Shown: positions 56,492-64,000 of the stretch, in pieces
Layout of the letters: each line of letters opens with the position of its first letter
How positions within the stretch are numbered: position 1 is the first letter of the stretch
Assembly: GCF_013387495.1 (NCBI RefSeq)
Contig: NZ_JABZEE010000002.1
Coordinates: 295,198 to 359,197, forward strand
DNA from: Streptomyces sp. PKU-EA00015
GTDB taxonomy: Bacteria; Actinomycetota; Actinomycetes; Streptomycetales; Streptomycetaceae
DNA length: 64,000 nt
Direction of reading: 5' to 3'
The notes under the pieces: generated by a model
Seen by the model: only the letters and a program-made list of their open reading frames with translations
The model's database searches: none
Told to the model about the DNA's origin: nothing
Made by a program: the position numbers and the translations under genes

Positions 56492-57118
56492 TCAGGCGGC
56501 CTGCGGGGCGCTCTTGATCGCGGAGATGTCGAACGTCAGCCTGACCTTGTCGCTGACCATCACGCCGCCGGCCTCCAGGGCCGCGTTCCACGTCAGACCC
56601 CAGTCGGAGCGCAGGATCTCGGTGGAGCCCTCGAAGCCGACGCGTTCGTTGCCGTAGACGTCGGTGGCGGAACCCTGGAACTCCAGGTCGATGGAGAGCG
56701 GGCGCGTCACGTCCTTGATCGTCAGGTCGCCCGTGATCCGGTACCGGTCGCCGTCCAGCTGCTCCGCGCCGGTGGAGCGGAAGCTCATCGTCGGGAAGTT
56801 CTCGGCGTCGAAGAAGTCGCCGCTGCGCAGGTGGCCGTCGCGGTCGGCGATGCCGGTGTCGATGCTCGCGATGTCGACGTCGATGACTGCCGACGAGCGG
56901 GACGGGTCGCTGCCGTCGAGGCTCAGGGTGCCCTGGTGGGAGCCGAAGCTGCCGCGCACGTTGGTCACCATCGCGTGCCGCACGGTGAAGCCGATGCTGC
57001 TGTGGGCGGGGTCGATCGTGTAGTCGCCGCTCAGGGCCGCGAGCTGGGGGTCGAGGGTGGCGGTGGCGACCGCGGTGGCGGTGGCGGACTCGTTGTTCCT
57101 GCGGTTGAAGAGGCCCAT
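56492..57118 (-). CDS. YceI-family lipid-binding protein
   Basis: 208 residues from ATG 57118, with AAGGAG nine bases upstream; the frame further up is not needed. LSGDYTIDPAHSSIGFTVRH is the YceI hallmark, followed by VIDVDIASIDTGIADRDGHL and SDWGLTWNAALEAGGVMVSD. YceI proteins form a lipocalin-like barrel that binds isoprenoid-type lipids. There is no signal peptide, so it is probably cytoplasmic. Two direct repeats upstream look like an operator. Confidence 0.9.
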   Translation of the reverse strand: MGLFNRRNNESATATAVATATLDPQLAALSGDYTIDPAHSSIGFTVRHAMVTNVRGSFGSHQGTLSLDGSDPSRSSAVIDVDIASIDTGIADRDGHLRSGDFFDAENFPTMSFRSTGAEQLDGDRYRITGDLTIKDVTRPLSIDLEFQGSATDVYGNERVGFEGSTEILRSDWGLTWNAALEAGGVMVSDKVRLTFDISAIKSAPQAA

Positions 57119-57162
57119 GACTGCTCCTTGGGGACGGATGCCGGAGGGTCTCCCGGCATGTT

Positions 57163-57213
57163 GTTCAAACTTCAACGAAATTCACTGTAGACCCATTCCG
57201 TTCAACTTTCAAC
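57163..57213 (-). promoter_or_regulatory. direct-repeat operator upstream of YceI
   Basis: GTTCAAACTTCAACG (57163-57177) and GTTCAACTTTCAAC (57200-57213) are near-identical direct repeats 37 bases apart, 45 to 95 bases before the YceI start. TTGAA-type half sites of this kind suit MarR-family repressors, which often control yceI in actinobacteria. No regulator gene adjoins. Confidence 0.55.
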
Positions 57214-57301
57214 ATCTTTGGCCGGGCTGCGTACATCAGGCTCCGGGACGTGGCGTACGACAACTGCGGCGGCTGCTGACGGCACGGCCGCGCGGAAGAA
57301 A

Positions 57302-57340
57302 CGTGCGGGCGCCCGTCCCCGGGGACCGGGCGCCCGCACG
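57302..57340. other. perfect hairpin upstream of the GH101 gene
   Basis: CGTGCGGGCGCCCG (57302-57315) pairs perfectly with 57327-57340 over an 11-base loop. It lies upstream of both the YceI and GH101 genes, so it ends no annotated gene. A short frame ending NCGGC stops at 57278, before it. The rest of 57119-57447 holds no gene. Confidence 0.45.
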
Positions 57341-57447
57341 GGCGCCGCGAGCCGACTTGGACTGACCGACGGGGGTTGTTGGACTGCGGCGTCCGTCCGG
57401 GCCCCGGTTCGTTGACGCCCCCGAAAGCCGAGGACTACTCAGTCCCC

Positions 57448-60400
57448 ATGCCTCAAAGACACCGCACGGCCTGTGCGACGGCCGCCGCCTCCTGTGCCGT
57501 GCTCGTCCTGGCCGGGACCGTACAGCCGGCCGCCGCCGGAGCCGACGGGCCCGCCGCCGTGATCGCGGCCGGCGGCGGGCCCGTCATCACCTCCGGCACT
57601 CTCTCGGTCACCGTCGCCGACGACTTCCCCCGGGTGCTCTCGTACACCGACCGCGCCTTTGGCGCGTCGCTGCTCGGCAGCACCCGTCCGGTCACCGAGG
57701 TCACCCTCAACGGCAAGCCGTACGCGGTCCGGCCGGCGGGCGCCCCCCGCGTCGACGCCGCTTCCGTGCGCCACACCCTGGTCTTCCCCGACCTGCCCGG
57801 CGTCGAGATCGACACCCTGGTGTCGGTGTCCGGCCGGGCCGTGACCTTCAAGGTCACGGCCGTGCGCGACACCGACGCCTTCCGCGTCGGCACCCTCGAC
57901 ATACCCGGGCACGACCTCGTGTCCGTCGGCAGCACGGAGGAGGGCGCGGCCACCGCGTTCACCAAGCTCGACCCCGACTCCACCCGGACCGCGGACGTGT
58001 TCGGCAAGGTCACCGCGGACACTCCCGCCGAGGCCGCCCCCGTCGGCGCCACGTACGCCATCGTCAACACCGCCTCGCTCGCCGCCGCCGTCGAGTCCAA
58101 CTCCTCGTACGACAAGCCGAGCGGCGCCACCGGCGGCGACGACGCGCGCCTGTGGCACCAGGCCCGCAAGGCCGGCGACGGCACGGTGCGCGTCGGCGTC
58201 TCCTCCGGCCAGTGGACCTACCGGGGCGACGGCGCACCGCAGCCGGAGAGCGGCGAGAACCTGCCCTGGGCCAAGGTCGTCGTCACCCCGGACGCCAACG
58301 CCGACAGGAAGGTCGACTGGCAGGACGGCGCGGTCGCCTTCCGCTCGATCGGCATCAAGGCGCCCGGCGGCAAGGACACCCCCGACCGCGTGATCACCCA
58401 CATCCCGTTCAACTTCGCGAGCCAGGCCACCCACCCGTTCCTGCGCACCCTCGACGACGTCAAGCGCATCTCACTGGCCACCGACGGCCTCGGCCAGCTC
58501 GCCGTGCTCAAGGGGTACGGATCCGAGGGCCACGACTCCGCACACCCCGACTACGGCGGCAACTACAACAAGCGCGCGGGCGGCCTGGCCGACCTCAACA
58601 CGCTCCTGAAGTCGGGCAGGAAGTGGGGGGCGACCTTCGGCGTGCACGTGAACGCCACCGAGTCCTACCCCGAGGCGAACAACTTCAGCGAGACCCTCGT
58701 CGACAGGACCAAGCCCGGCTGGAACTGGCTCAACCAGAGCTACTACATCAACCAGCGCCGCGACATCAACAGCGGTGATCTCGCCCGCCGTTTCCAGCAA
58801 CTGCGCGACGAGACCGACCCCAATCTCGACTTCCTCTACATCGACGTCTACTACACACACGGCTGGATCGCCGACAAGACCATGCAGGCCGTGCAGAAGC
58901 AGGGCTGGAACGTCGGCACCGAATGGGCGGACAAGTTCGAGCGGGCCTCGCTCTGGTCGCACTGGGCCAACGACCTGAACTACGGCGGAGCCACGAACAA
59001 GGGCCTCAACTCCCGGATCATCCGCTTCATCCGCAACGGTGAGAAGGACGTCTGGAACAACCACCCGGTCCTCGGCCAGACCGTCCTGGAGGACTTCGAG
59101 GGCTGGACCGGCGAGACCGACTGGAACGCCTTCTACGACAACGTCTGGCAGCGCAACCTGCCCGCCAAGTACCTCCAGCAGGAGCGGATCACCCGCTGGA
59201 ACGGCAACGACATCACCTTCACCGGCGGCCTGCGCGGCACCGTCGAGGACGGCCGGCGCGCCTTCTACGACCACGGCCGCAAAGTCCTCGACGGCGACCG
59301 ATACCTGCTGCCGTGGGACGGCGGCGCCAAGCTGTACCACTACAACGCGGCGGGCGGCACCAGCAGTTGGGCCGTTCCCGGTCAGGGCGCCTACACCGTC
59401 TACAAGCTCACCGACAACGGCCGGGTGAGGACCGGGACCGTACGGCCCGAGGGCGGGAGGATCACGCTCGACGCCGAGGCCGGGCAGCCGTACGTGCTCT
59501 ACCCGGACCGCGCCCCCGCGCAGCGAGACGCCCACTGGGGCGAGGGCGGTCATGTCGCCGACCCCGGCTTCAACGACGCCTCGCTCGACGCCTGGACCCG
59601 GCGCGGCACGGTCACCCGCGACACCGACGACCATGGCCGCAACAGCGCCGCCCTGACCGGTGATGCCACCGCGTCCGTCTCCCAGAGGATCACGGGCCTC
59701 GAGGCAGGCAAGCGGTACACCGCATCCGCCTGGATCGAGGTGGAGCCGGGCAGCTCCCGCCGCACGACGCTCTCCGCCGGCGGGAAGTCCGTCGTCGTCG
59801 AGCGTTCCACGGCCAAGGACATGGTCGCCGCGTCCGACCGGCACGGCACCCACTTCCAGCGCGCCAAGGTCAACTTCACCGCGCCCGCCGACACCACCAC
59901 CCTGCGCGTCGAAGCCGCGGCGGGCGGCACGGCACGCGTCCGCGTCGACGACGTGCGCGTCGTCGCCAACGCCCCCGCCGGCAAGGAGGGCGCACTCGTC
60001 CACGACGACTTCGAGGACGTCGACCAGGGCTGGGGTCCGTTCCTCAAGGGCGACGCCGGCGGCGTCACCGACCCGCGCACCCACATCAGCCAGTTGCACG
60101 CCCCCTACACCCAGGCCGGGTGGAACGGGAAGCTGATCGACGACGTGCTCCGGGGCGAGGAGTCCCTCAAGTCGCACGACGAGAACACCGGCCTCGTCTA
60201 CCGGACCGCGCCGTGGACCGTGCCGATGAGGAACGGCCACACCTACCGCGTCGAATACGACTACCAGTCCAGTCACGCCGGGGCCTACGAGTGGGTCACC
60301 GGCTACGACCGGGCCGCAGGCGGGTCCGTGGAGCGCCGCCGCACCCCCATCGGCGCGCAGCAAACCACGGGCCACTTCTCCGAGACGGTCACCGCGGGCT

Positions 60401-61290
60401 GCGGCGACACATGGACCGGCCTGCGCAAGCGCGGTGACGCCCCCGACGGCGCGGACTTCGTGATGGACGACTTCACGGTCACCGACCTCGGCCCCGCGGC
60501 CGAGCAGGCCGCCTGCGGCACGCTCGCCGTGACGGCGCCGGAGACCCTGGTGCCGGGCAGGCCCAATGAGGTCGAGGCCGCGTTCAGCAACGACGAGACG
60601 ACGGCGGCGGGCGATGTGACGCTGACTCTCGCGCTGCCCGACGGCTGGACGGCCGAACCCGTGGGCCCGGTGAGCTTCGCGTCGGTCGCGCCGGGCGCCA
60701 AGGCCACGGGCACGTGGCAGGTGACCCCGCCGGCGGACGCCGCGTACGGGACGTACCCGATCGGTTCGACGGCCGCGTACACGGTCGGCGGCACGCCCCG
60801 GAAGCTCACCGCGTCCACGTCCGTGCGCACCCTGCCGCCGCCGCCCTCCGCCGACGCCTGGGCGAGCGACCTCGACTGGACGTCCGCGCAGAACGGCTGG
60901 GGACCCGTCGAGCGTGACCTGTCCAACGGCGAGACCGGCACCGGCGACGGCAAGCCCCTGACGATCGGGGGAGTGACCTACGAGAAGGGCCTCGGCACCC
61001 ACGCCCCCGCGAAGATCCGCTACTACCTGGGCGGCCGGTGCACCTCCTTCACCGCCTCGGTGGGTGTGGACGACGTCCAGACCACACGCGGCACGGTCCG
61101 GTTCGGCGTGCTGGCGGACGGCGCCGAGAAGGTGGCCTCGCCCGTACTGAAGGCCGGCGACCCGGCCTGGTCCCTGACCGCGGACGTGACCGGAGCCGAC
61201 TACGTCGAGCTCGTCGTCGGTGACGGCGGCGACGGAAACGGCAACGACCACGCCGACTGGGGCGCCGCCCGCTTCCACTGCGGCGCCTGA
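57448..61290 (+). CDS. secreted GH101 endo-alpha-N-acetylgalactosaminidase-like glycosidase
   Basis: 1280 residues from ATG 57448. A signal peptide (to about residue 30) precedes a beta-sandwich and the GH101 barrel. DFLYIDVYYTHGW gives nucleophile D466 and VGTEWADKFERASLWSHW acid/base E492. Later parts are two CBM-like beta domains, a NEW3-like domain (about 1030-1125) and a C-terminal NPCBM domain (GLGTHAPAKIRYYLGGRC, ending HADWGAARFHCG). GH101 enzymes release Gal-beta-1,3-GalNAc from O-glycoproteins. The exact substrate is not known here. Confidence 0.9.
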   Translation: MPQRHRTACATAAASCAVLVLAGTVQPAAAGADGPAAVIAAGGGPVITSGTLSVTVADDFPRVLSYTDRAFGASLLGSTRPVTEVTLNGKPYAVRPAGAPRVDAASVRHTLVFPDLPGVEIDTLVSVSGRAVTFKVTAVRDTDAFRVGTLDIPGHDLVSVGSTEEGAATAFTKLDPDSTRTADVFGKVTADTPAEAAPVGATYAIVNTASLAAAVESNSSYDKPSGATGGDDARLWHQARKAGDGTVRVGVSSGQWTYRGDGAPQPESGENLPWAKVVVTPDANADRKVDWQDGAVAFRSIGIKAPGGKDTPDRVITHIPFNFASQATHPFLRTLDDVKRISLATDGLGQLAVLKGYGSEGHDSAHPDYGGNYNKRAGGLADLNTLLKSGRKWGATFGVHVNATESYPEANNFSETLVDRTKPGWNWLNQSYYINQRRDINSGDLARRFQQLRDETDPNLDFLYIDVYYTHGWIADKTMQAVQKQGWNVGTEWADKFERASLWSHWANDLNYGGATNKGLNSRIIRFIRNGEKDVWNNHPVLGQTVLEDFEGWTGETDWNAFYDNVWQRNLPAKYLQQERITRWNGNDITFTGGLRGTVEDGRRAFYDHGRKVLDGDRYLLPWDGGAKLYHYNAAGGTSSWAVPGQGAYTVYKLTDNGRVRTGTVRPEGGRITLDAEAGQPYVLYPDRAPAQRDAHWGEGGHVADPGFNDASLDAWTRRGTVTRDTDDHGRNSAALTGDATASVSQRITGLEAGKRYTASAWIEVEPGSSRRTTLSAGGKSVVVERSTAKDMVAASDRHGTHFQRAKVNFTAPADTTTLRVEAAAGGTARVRVDDVRVVANAPAGKEGALVHDDFEDVDQGWGPFLKGDAGGVTDPRTHISQLHAPYTQAGWNGKLIDDVLRGEESLKSHDENTGLVYRTAPWTVPMRNGHTYRVEYDYQSSHAGAYEWVTGYDRAAGGSVERRRTPIGAQQTTGHFSETVTAGCGDTWTGLRKRGDAPDGADFVMDDFTVTDLGPAAEQAACGTLAVTAPETLVPGRPNEVEAAFSNDETTAAGDVTLTLALPDGWTAEPVGPVSFASVAPGAKATGTWQVTPPADAAYGTYPIGSTAAYTVGGTPRKLTASTSVRTLPPPPSADAWASDLDWTSAQNGWGPVERDLSNGETGTGDGKPLTIGGVTYEKGLGTHAPAKIRYYLGGRCTSFTASVGVDDVQTTRGTVRFGVLADGAEKVASPVLKAGDPAWSLTADVTGADYVELVVGDGGDGNGNDHADWGAARFHCGA

Positions 61291-61309
61291 CGCCCCAGCC
61301 CCTCTCCCT

Positions 61310-61351
61310 CCGTCCCGTCCGGATCGCACCCGCGCGGCCCGGACGGGACGG
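61310..61351 (+). terminator. terminator after the GH101 gene
   Basis: CCGTCCCGTCCGG (61310-61322) pairs perfectly with 61339-61351 over a 16-base loop, 20 bases after the stop, then CGGTTT. The rest of 61291-61609 holds the accB promoter region but no gene. Confidence 0.7.
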
Positions 61352-61609
61352 CGGTTTCCGGGCCCGGTACGGTGGGTCCGCCCCGCCTCGCGCCCCCGGG
61401 AATTAACCCGACCGGCGCAGGCGCGACACCTGGCTGTGAGCCGTCTCTCACCCGGCCCTGTTGTTGGACCCGCACAAAGAAGGACCGGCCTGGGCTGGTG
61501 GTTGGCGCTCCATGCGGAAGGCTTCTGTCAGAGGCCGACAGGAGAACGGTCACGAGACTGTACAGAGTCGACGGCATGCTTTTCTTGGGTCCCTCCGTAG
61601 GGTCGATGC

Positions 61610-63211
61610 ATGACCGTTTTGGACCAGACCACCAGCGAGCCGACCGAGGCCGGCGAGCCGGCCGACGCGCGCGGCCGTGTGGCCGAGCTGCACGCCCTGC
61701 GCGAGCAGGCGCAGCGCGGCCCGAGTGACCGGGCGACCGAGGCGCAGCACGCCAAGGGCAAGCTGACCGCCCGGGAGCGCATTGAGCTGCTGTTGGACGA
61801 GGGTTCGTTCAAGGAGGTCGAGCAGCTGCGCCGGCACCGCGCCCAGGGCTTCGGCCTGGAGGCCAAGAAGCCGTACACGGACGGTGTCGTCACCGGCTGG
61901 GGAACGGTCGAGGGCCGGACGGTCTTCGTCTACGCGCACGACTTCCGGATCTTCGGCGGTGCGCTGGGCGAGGCCCACGCCACCAAGATCCACAAGATCA
62001 TGGACATGGCCATCTCGGCGGGCGCTCCGCTGGTGTCGCTGAACGACGGAGCCGGAGCGCGTATCCAGGAGGGCGTCTCGGCGCTGGCCGGATACGGCGG
62101 CATCTTCCAGCGCAACACCAAGGCCTCCGGCGTGATCCCGCAGATCTCGGTGATGCTCGGCCCGTGCGCCGGCGGTGCGGCGTACTCGCCCGCGCTGACC
62201 GATTTCGTGTTCATGGTCCGCGAGACCTCGCAGATGTTCATCACCGGCCCGGACGTCGTCAAGGCGGTCACCGGCGAGGAGATCACCCAGAACGGCCTGG
62301 GCGGCGCTGACGTCCACGCGGAGACCTCGGGCGTCGCGCACTTCGCGTACGACGACGAGGAGACCTGCATCGCGGAGGTCCGCTACCTCCTGTCGATGCT
62401 CCCGCAGAACAACCGCGAGAACCCGCCGGCCGTCGCCTGCGAGGACCCGGCCGACCGCCGCTCGGACGTGCTCCTGGACCTGGTCCCCGCCGACGGCAAC
62501 CGGCCCTACGACATGCACAAGGTCATCGAGGAGCTCGTCGACGAGGGCGACTACCTGGAGATCCACGAGCGCTGGGCGCGCAACATCATCTGCGCCCTGG
62601 CCCGCCTGGACGGCCAGGTCGTCGGCATCGTGGCCAACCAGCCGCAGTCGCTGGCCGGGGTCCTCGACATCGAGGCGTCCGAGAAGGCGGCCCGCTTCGT
62701 CCAGATGTGCGACGCGTTCAACATCCCGATCGTCACGCTGCTGGACGTGCCGGGCTTCCTGCCCGGCGTCGACCAGGAGCACGGCGGCATCATCCGCCAC
62801 GGCGCGAAACTGCTGTACGCGTACTGCAACGCGACCGTCCCGCGGATCTCCCTCATCCTGCGCAAGGCGTACGGCGGCGCCTACATCGTCATGGACTCGC
62901 AGTCCATCGGCGCCGACCTGACCTACGCCTGGCCCACCAACGAGATCGCGGTCATGGGCGCCGAGGGCGCGGCGAACGTCATCTTCCGCAAGCAGATCGC
63001 CGAGGCCGAGGACCCCGAGGCCATGCGCACGCGCATGGTCAAGGAGTACAAGGCCGAGCTGATGCATCCCTACTACGCCGCGGAGCGCGGCCTGGTCGAC
63101 GACGTGATCGACCCGGCCGAGACGCGCGAGGTGCTCATCCGCTCCCTCGCCATGCTCCGCACGAAGCACGCCGACCTGCCGTCCCGCAAGCACGGCAACC
63201 CCCCGCAGTAA
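61610..63211 (+). CDS. accB: acyl-CoA carboxylase carboxyltransferase beta subunit (AccB type)
   Basis: 533 residues. TARERIELLLDEGSFKEV, SLNDGAGARIQEGVSALAGY and GPCAGGAAYSPALTDFVFM are the biotin-carboxyl and acyl-CoA sites of the carboxyltransferase. YGGAYIVMDS has Ile426 at the residue that is Ile420 in Streptomyces AccB and Asp422 in PccB, so it should accept acetyl-CoA as well as propionyl-CoA. It works with a biotinylated alpha subunit encoded elsewhere and makes malonyl- and methylmalonyl-CoA. The epsilon subunit gene follows. Confidence 0.93.
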   Translation: MTVLDQTTSEPTEAGEPADARGRVAELHALREQAQRGPSDRATEAQHAKGKLTARERIELLLDEGSFKEVEQLRRHRAQGFGLEAKKPYTDGVVTGWGTVEGRTVFVYAHDFRIFGGALGEAHATKIHKIMDMAISAGAPLVSLNDGAGARIQEGVSALAGYGGIFQRNTKASGVIPQISVMLGPCAGGAAYSPALTDFVFMVRETSQMFITGPDVVKAVTGEEITQNGLGGADVHAETSGVAHFAYDDEETCIAEVRYLLSMLPQNNRENPPAVACEDPADRRSDVLLDLVPADGNRPYDMHKVIEELVDEGDYLEIHERWARNIICALARLDGQVVGIVANQPQSLAGVLDIEASEKAARFVQMCDAFNIPIVTLLDVPGFLPGVDQEHGGIIRHGAKLLYAYCNATVPRISLILRKAYGGAYIVMDSQSIGADLTYAWPTNEIAVMGAEGAANVIFRKQIAEAEDPEAMRTRMVKEYKAELMHPYYAAERGLVDDVIDPAETREVLIRSLAMLRTKHADLPSRKHGNPPQ

Positions 63212-63238
63212 TCCTGCGACAGGACTGGAGCCCGACCC

Positions 63239-63448
63239 ATGAGCACTCCTACCGACCCCTCGTCCGTGGTCCGCGTCGAGAAGGGCCACGCCGAGCCCGA
63301 GGAGCTGGCGGCCATCACCGCGGTCCTGATGGCGCGTGCGGCGTCCCGCGCCGACGCGTCGCAGCCGCACCGGGGCCGCACGACGGCGGGCTGGCGCCGT
63401 CTGGAGCGCCAGCGCGGCTTCCAGCCGTCCCACAGCTGGCAGGGCTGA
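63239..63448 (+). CDS. accE: acyl-CoA carboxylase epsilon subunit
   Basis: 69 residues: VVRVEKGHAEPEELAAITAV is the AccE/PccE helix pair that binds the beta subunit, and TTAGWRRLERQRGFQPSHSW the end. GGAG lies upstream. It stimulates the carboxylase complex. It is 27 bases after accB and shares its transcript. Confidence 0.9.
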   Translation: MSTPTDPSSVVRVEKGHAEPEELAAITAVLMARAASRADASQPHRGRTTAGWRRLERQRGFQPSHSWQG

Positions 63449-63462
63449 CGCCCTGACCTGAA

Positions 63463-63491
63463 GGCCCCGCACACCAACGGTGTGCGGGGCC
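63463..63491 (+). terminator. terminator of the accBE operon
   Basis: GGCCCCGCACACC (63463-63475) pairs perfectly with 63479-63491, with an AAC loop, 14 bases after accE. TTCCCC follows. Confidence 0.75.
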
Positions 63492-63963
63492 TTCCCCGTC
63501 CCCGGGGTCGTGGGCCCGCTGCGCGGGGCCGTTTCCCCACCCCGTCCTCCCTCTACGGCCTGCGGCCGTGGGAGGTGCCCCCATCCCGTACCGGGGGCTC
63601 CGCCCCCGGGCCCTCCCCCTACGGCCTGGCGGCCGTGGGAGGGACCCTCACCTACGCCCTGCGGGCGTGGGGGGACCCCCAGCGCCTCAATCGTCGGCGG
63701 GGCTGGATTTCGCTGCGTGCGCATTCCCCCTGGCTTCGCCGGGGACCCCCACCCACGGCCGCCAGGCCGTAGGGGGAGCTTGAGGACACCGCGCGAAGCG
63801 AGGTACGGGGTCCGGGGCTTGCCCCGGTCTCGGGAAGGGGCGGGGTGGGGAACAGTGCCCGCCGCAGGCGTCACCGCCCGCCGGGAACGGCAACGGCCCC
63901 CGAGGGCTCCGGACGGAGCCCTCGGGGGCCGTTCCACAGGGCGTACAGGGACCGCCCGACCGG
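63492..63963. other. non-coding host stretch with GC-rich repeats and a terminator
   Basis: No gene is supported. Copies of CTACGGCCTGCGGCCGTGGG-like units (near 63553, 63619 and 63651) form imperfect repeats, typical of Streptomyces intergenic DNA. At 63889-63934 a long stem (AACGGCCCCCGAGGGCTCCG with its complement) makes a strong terminator for accBE and for the leftward gene at the window end. Confidence 0.55.
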
Positions 63964-64000
63964 CTAGCGCAGGCGTGCCATGAGGGCGTGTTCGACGAGG
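63964..64000 (-). CDS. C-terminal end of a leftward host gene (runs off the window)
   Basis: The last 11 codons read LVEHALMARLR and stop with TAG at 63964-63966, just after the strong terminator at 63889-63934. That terminator placement supports a real convergent gene. Too little is visible to name a product. Confidence 0.4.
   Translation of the reverse strand, partial: LVEHALMARLR

Noticed and set aside
58471..61329. A 952-codon leftward open frame
   Set aside because: It is antisense to the GH101 gene, whose domains and catalytic residues are plain. High GC content removes stops from antisense frames.
61550..63937. A 795-codon leftward open frame
   Set aside because: It is antisense to accB and accE and crosses two terminators; composition is typical of shadow frames.

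Overview
The window is high-GC actinobacterial DNA, almost certainly from a Streptomyces chromosome. The host genes on the right have Streptomyces-type content and order: citramalate synthase, an S8 protease, a YceI protein, a GH101 glycosidase, and an AccB/AccE acyl-CoA carboxylase pair. Bases 1 to about 49.6 kb are most of a temperate siphovirus prophage. The integrase end is inside the window; the distal tail and lysis end lies beyond the left edge.

The prophage late region is read leftwards. From right to left it holds a small HTH gene (20.4 kb), a tail fibre (18.3-20.1), a sugar cassette of glycosyltransferase, methyltransferase and epimerase (16.0-18.1), HNH and small genes, small and large terminase, portal, MuF-like protein, scaffold, HK97-type capsid, an inserted GT4 glycosyltransferase, connectors, tail tube, two tail chaperones joined by a visible -1 slippery site (GGGAAAG, 4805-4811), a tape measure with an NlpC/P60 domain, and a partial distal tail gene. 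One small rightward gene (6564-6884) interrupts the connector genes like a moron.

Bases 20.5-29.6 kb do not look like a normal phage module. They resemble the transfer and regulation region of Streptomyces conjugative plasmids or AICEs. The parts are a TraB/FtsK-like double-strand DNA translocase, Spd-like membrane proteins, a run of tiny coupled genes, a HutC/KorSA-like GntR repressor with a palindromic operator, two GIY-YIG-like proteins with helix-turn-helix tails, and 8-bp repeats beside traB that resemble clt/TRS sites. The phage may therefore be able to move its DNA between hyphal compartments as a plasmid does.

The early region (29.6-47.2 kb, leftward) has many small overlapping genes (zinc-binding, LuxR, MazG) and a lambda-style replication set: initiator, DnaC-like loader and DnaB-like helicase. 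Six 22-bp palindromic iterons lie inside the initiator gene and probably form the origin. The region also holds an orphan Phd-type antitoxin on the opposite strand, a WhiB, a recombination set (Sak4-like ATPase, PD-(D/E)XK nuclease, DnaQ-like exonuclease), a DUF5131 protein, a DNA methyltransferase, a PAPS-reductase-like protein, and Xis-like and Cro-like regulators. A CTAG-rich control region (47.2-47.36 kb) separates these from the rightward repressor, a 65-residue protein and the tyrosine integrase.

The host part (49.7-64 kb) contains a hypothetical protein, a TetR regulator, citramalate synthase preceded by what looks like an isoleucine attenuator, a Gly-rich membrane protein, a subtilisin-like protease, YceI, a secreted GH101 glycosidase, and AccB with AccE, with strong hairpin terminators between units.
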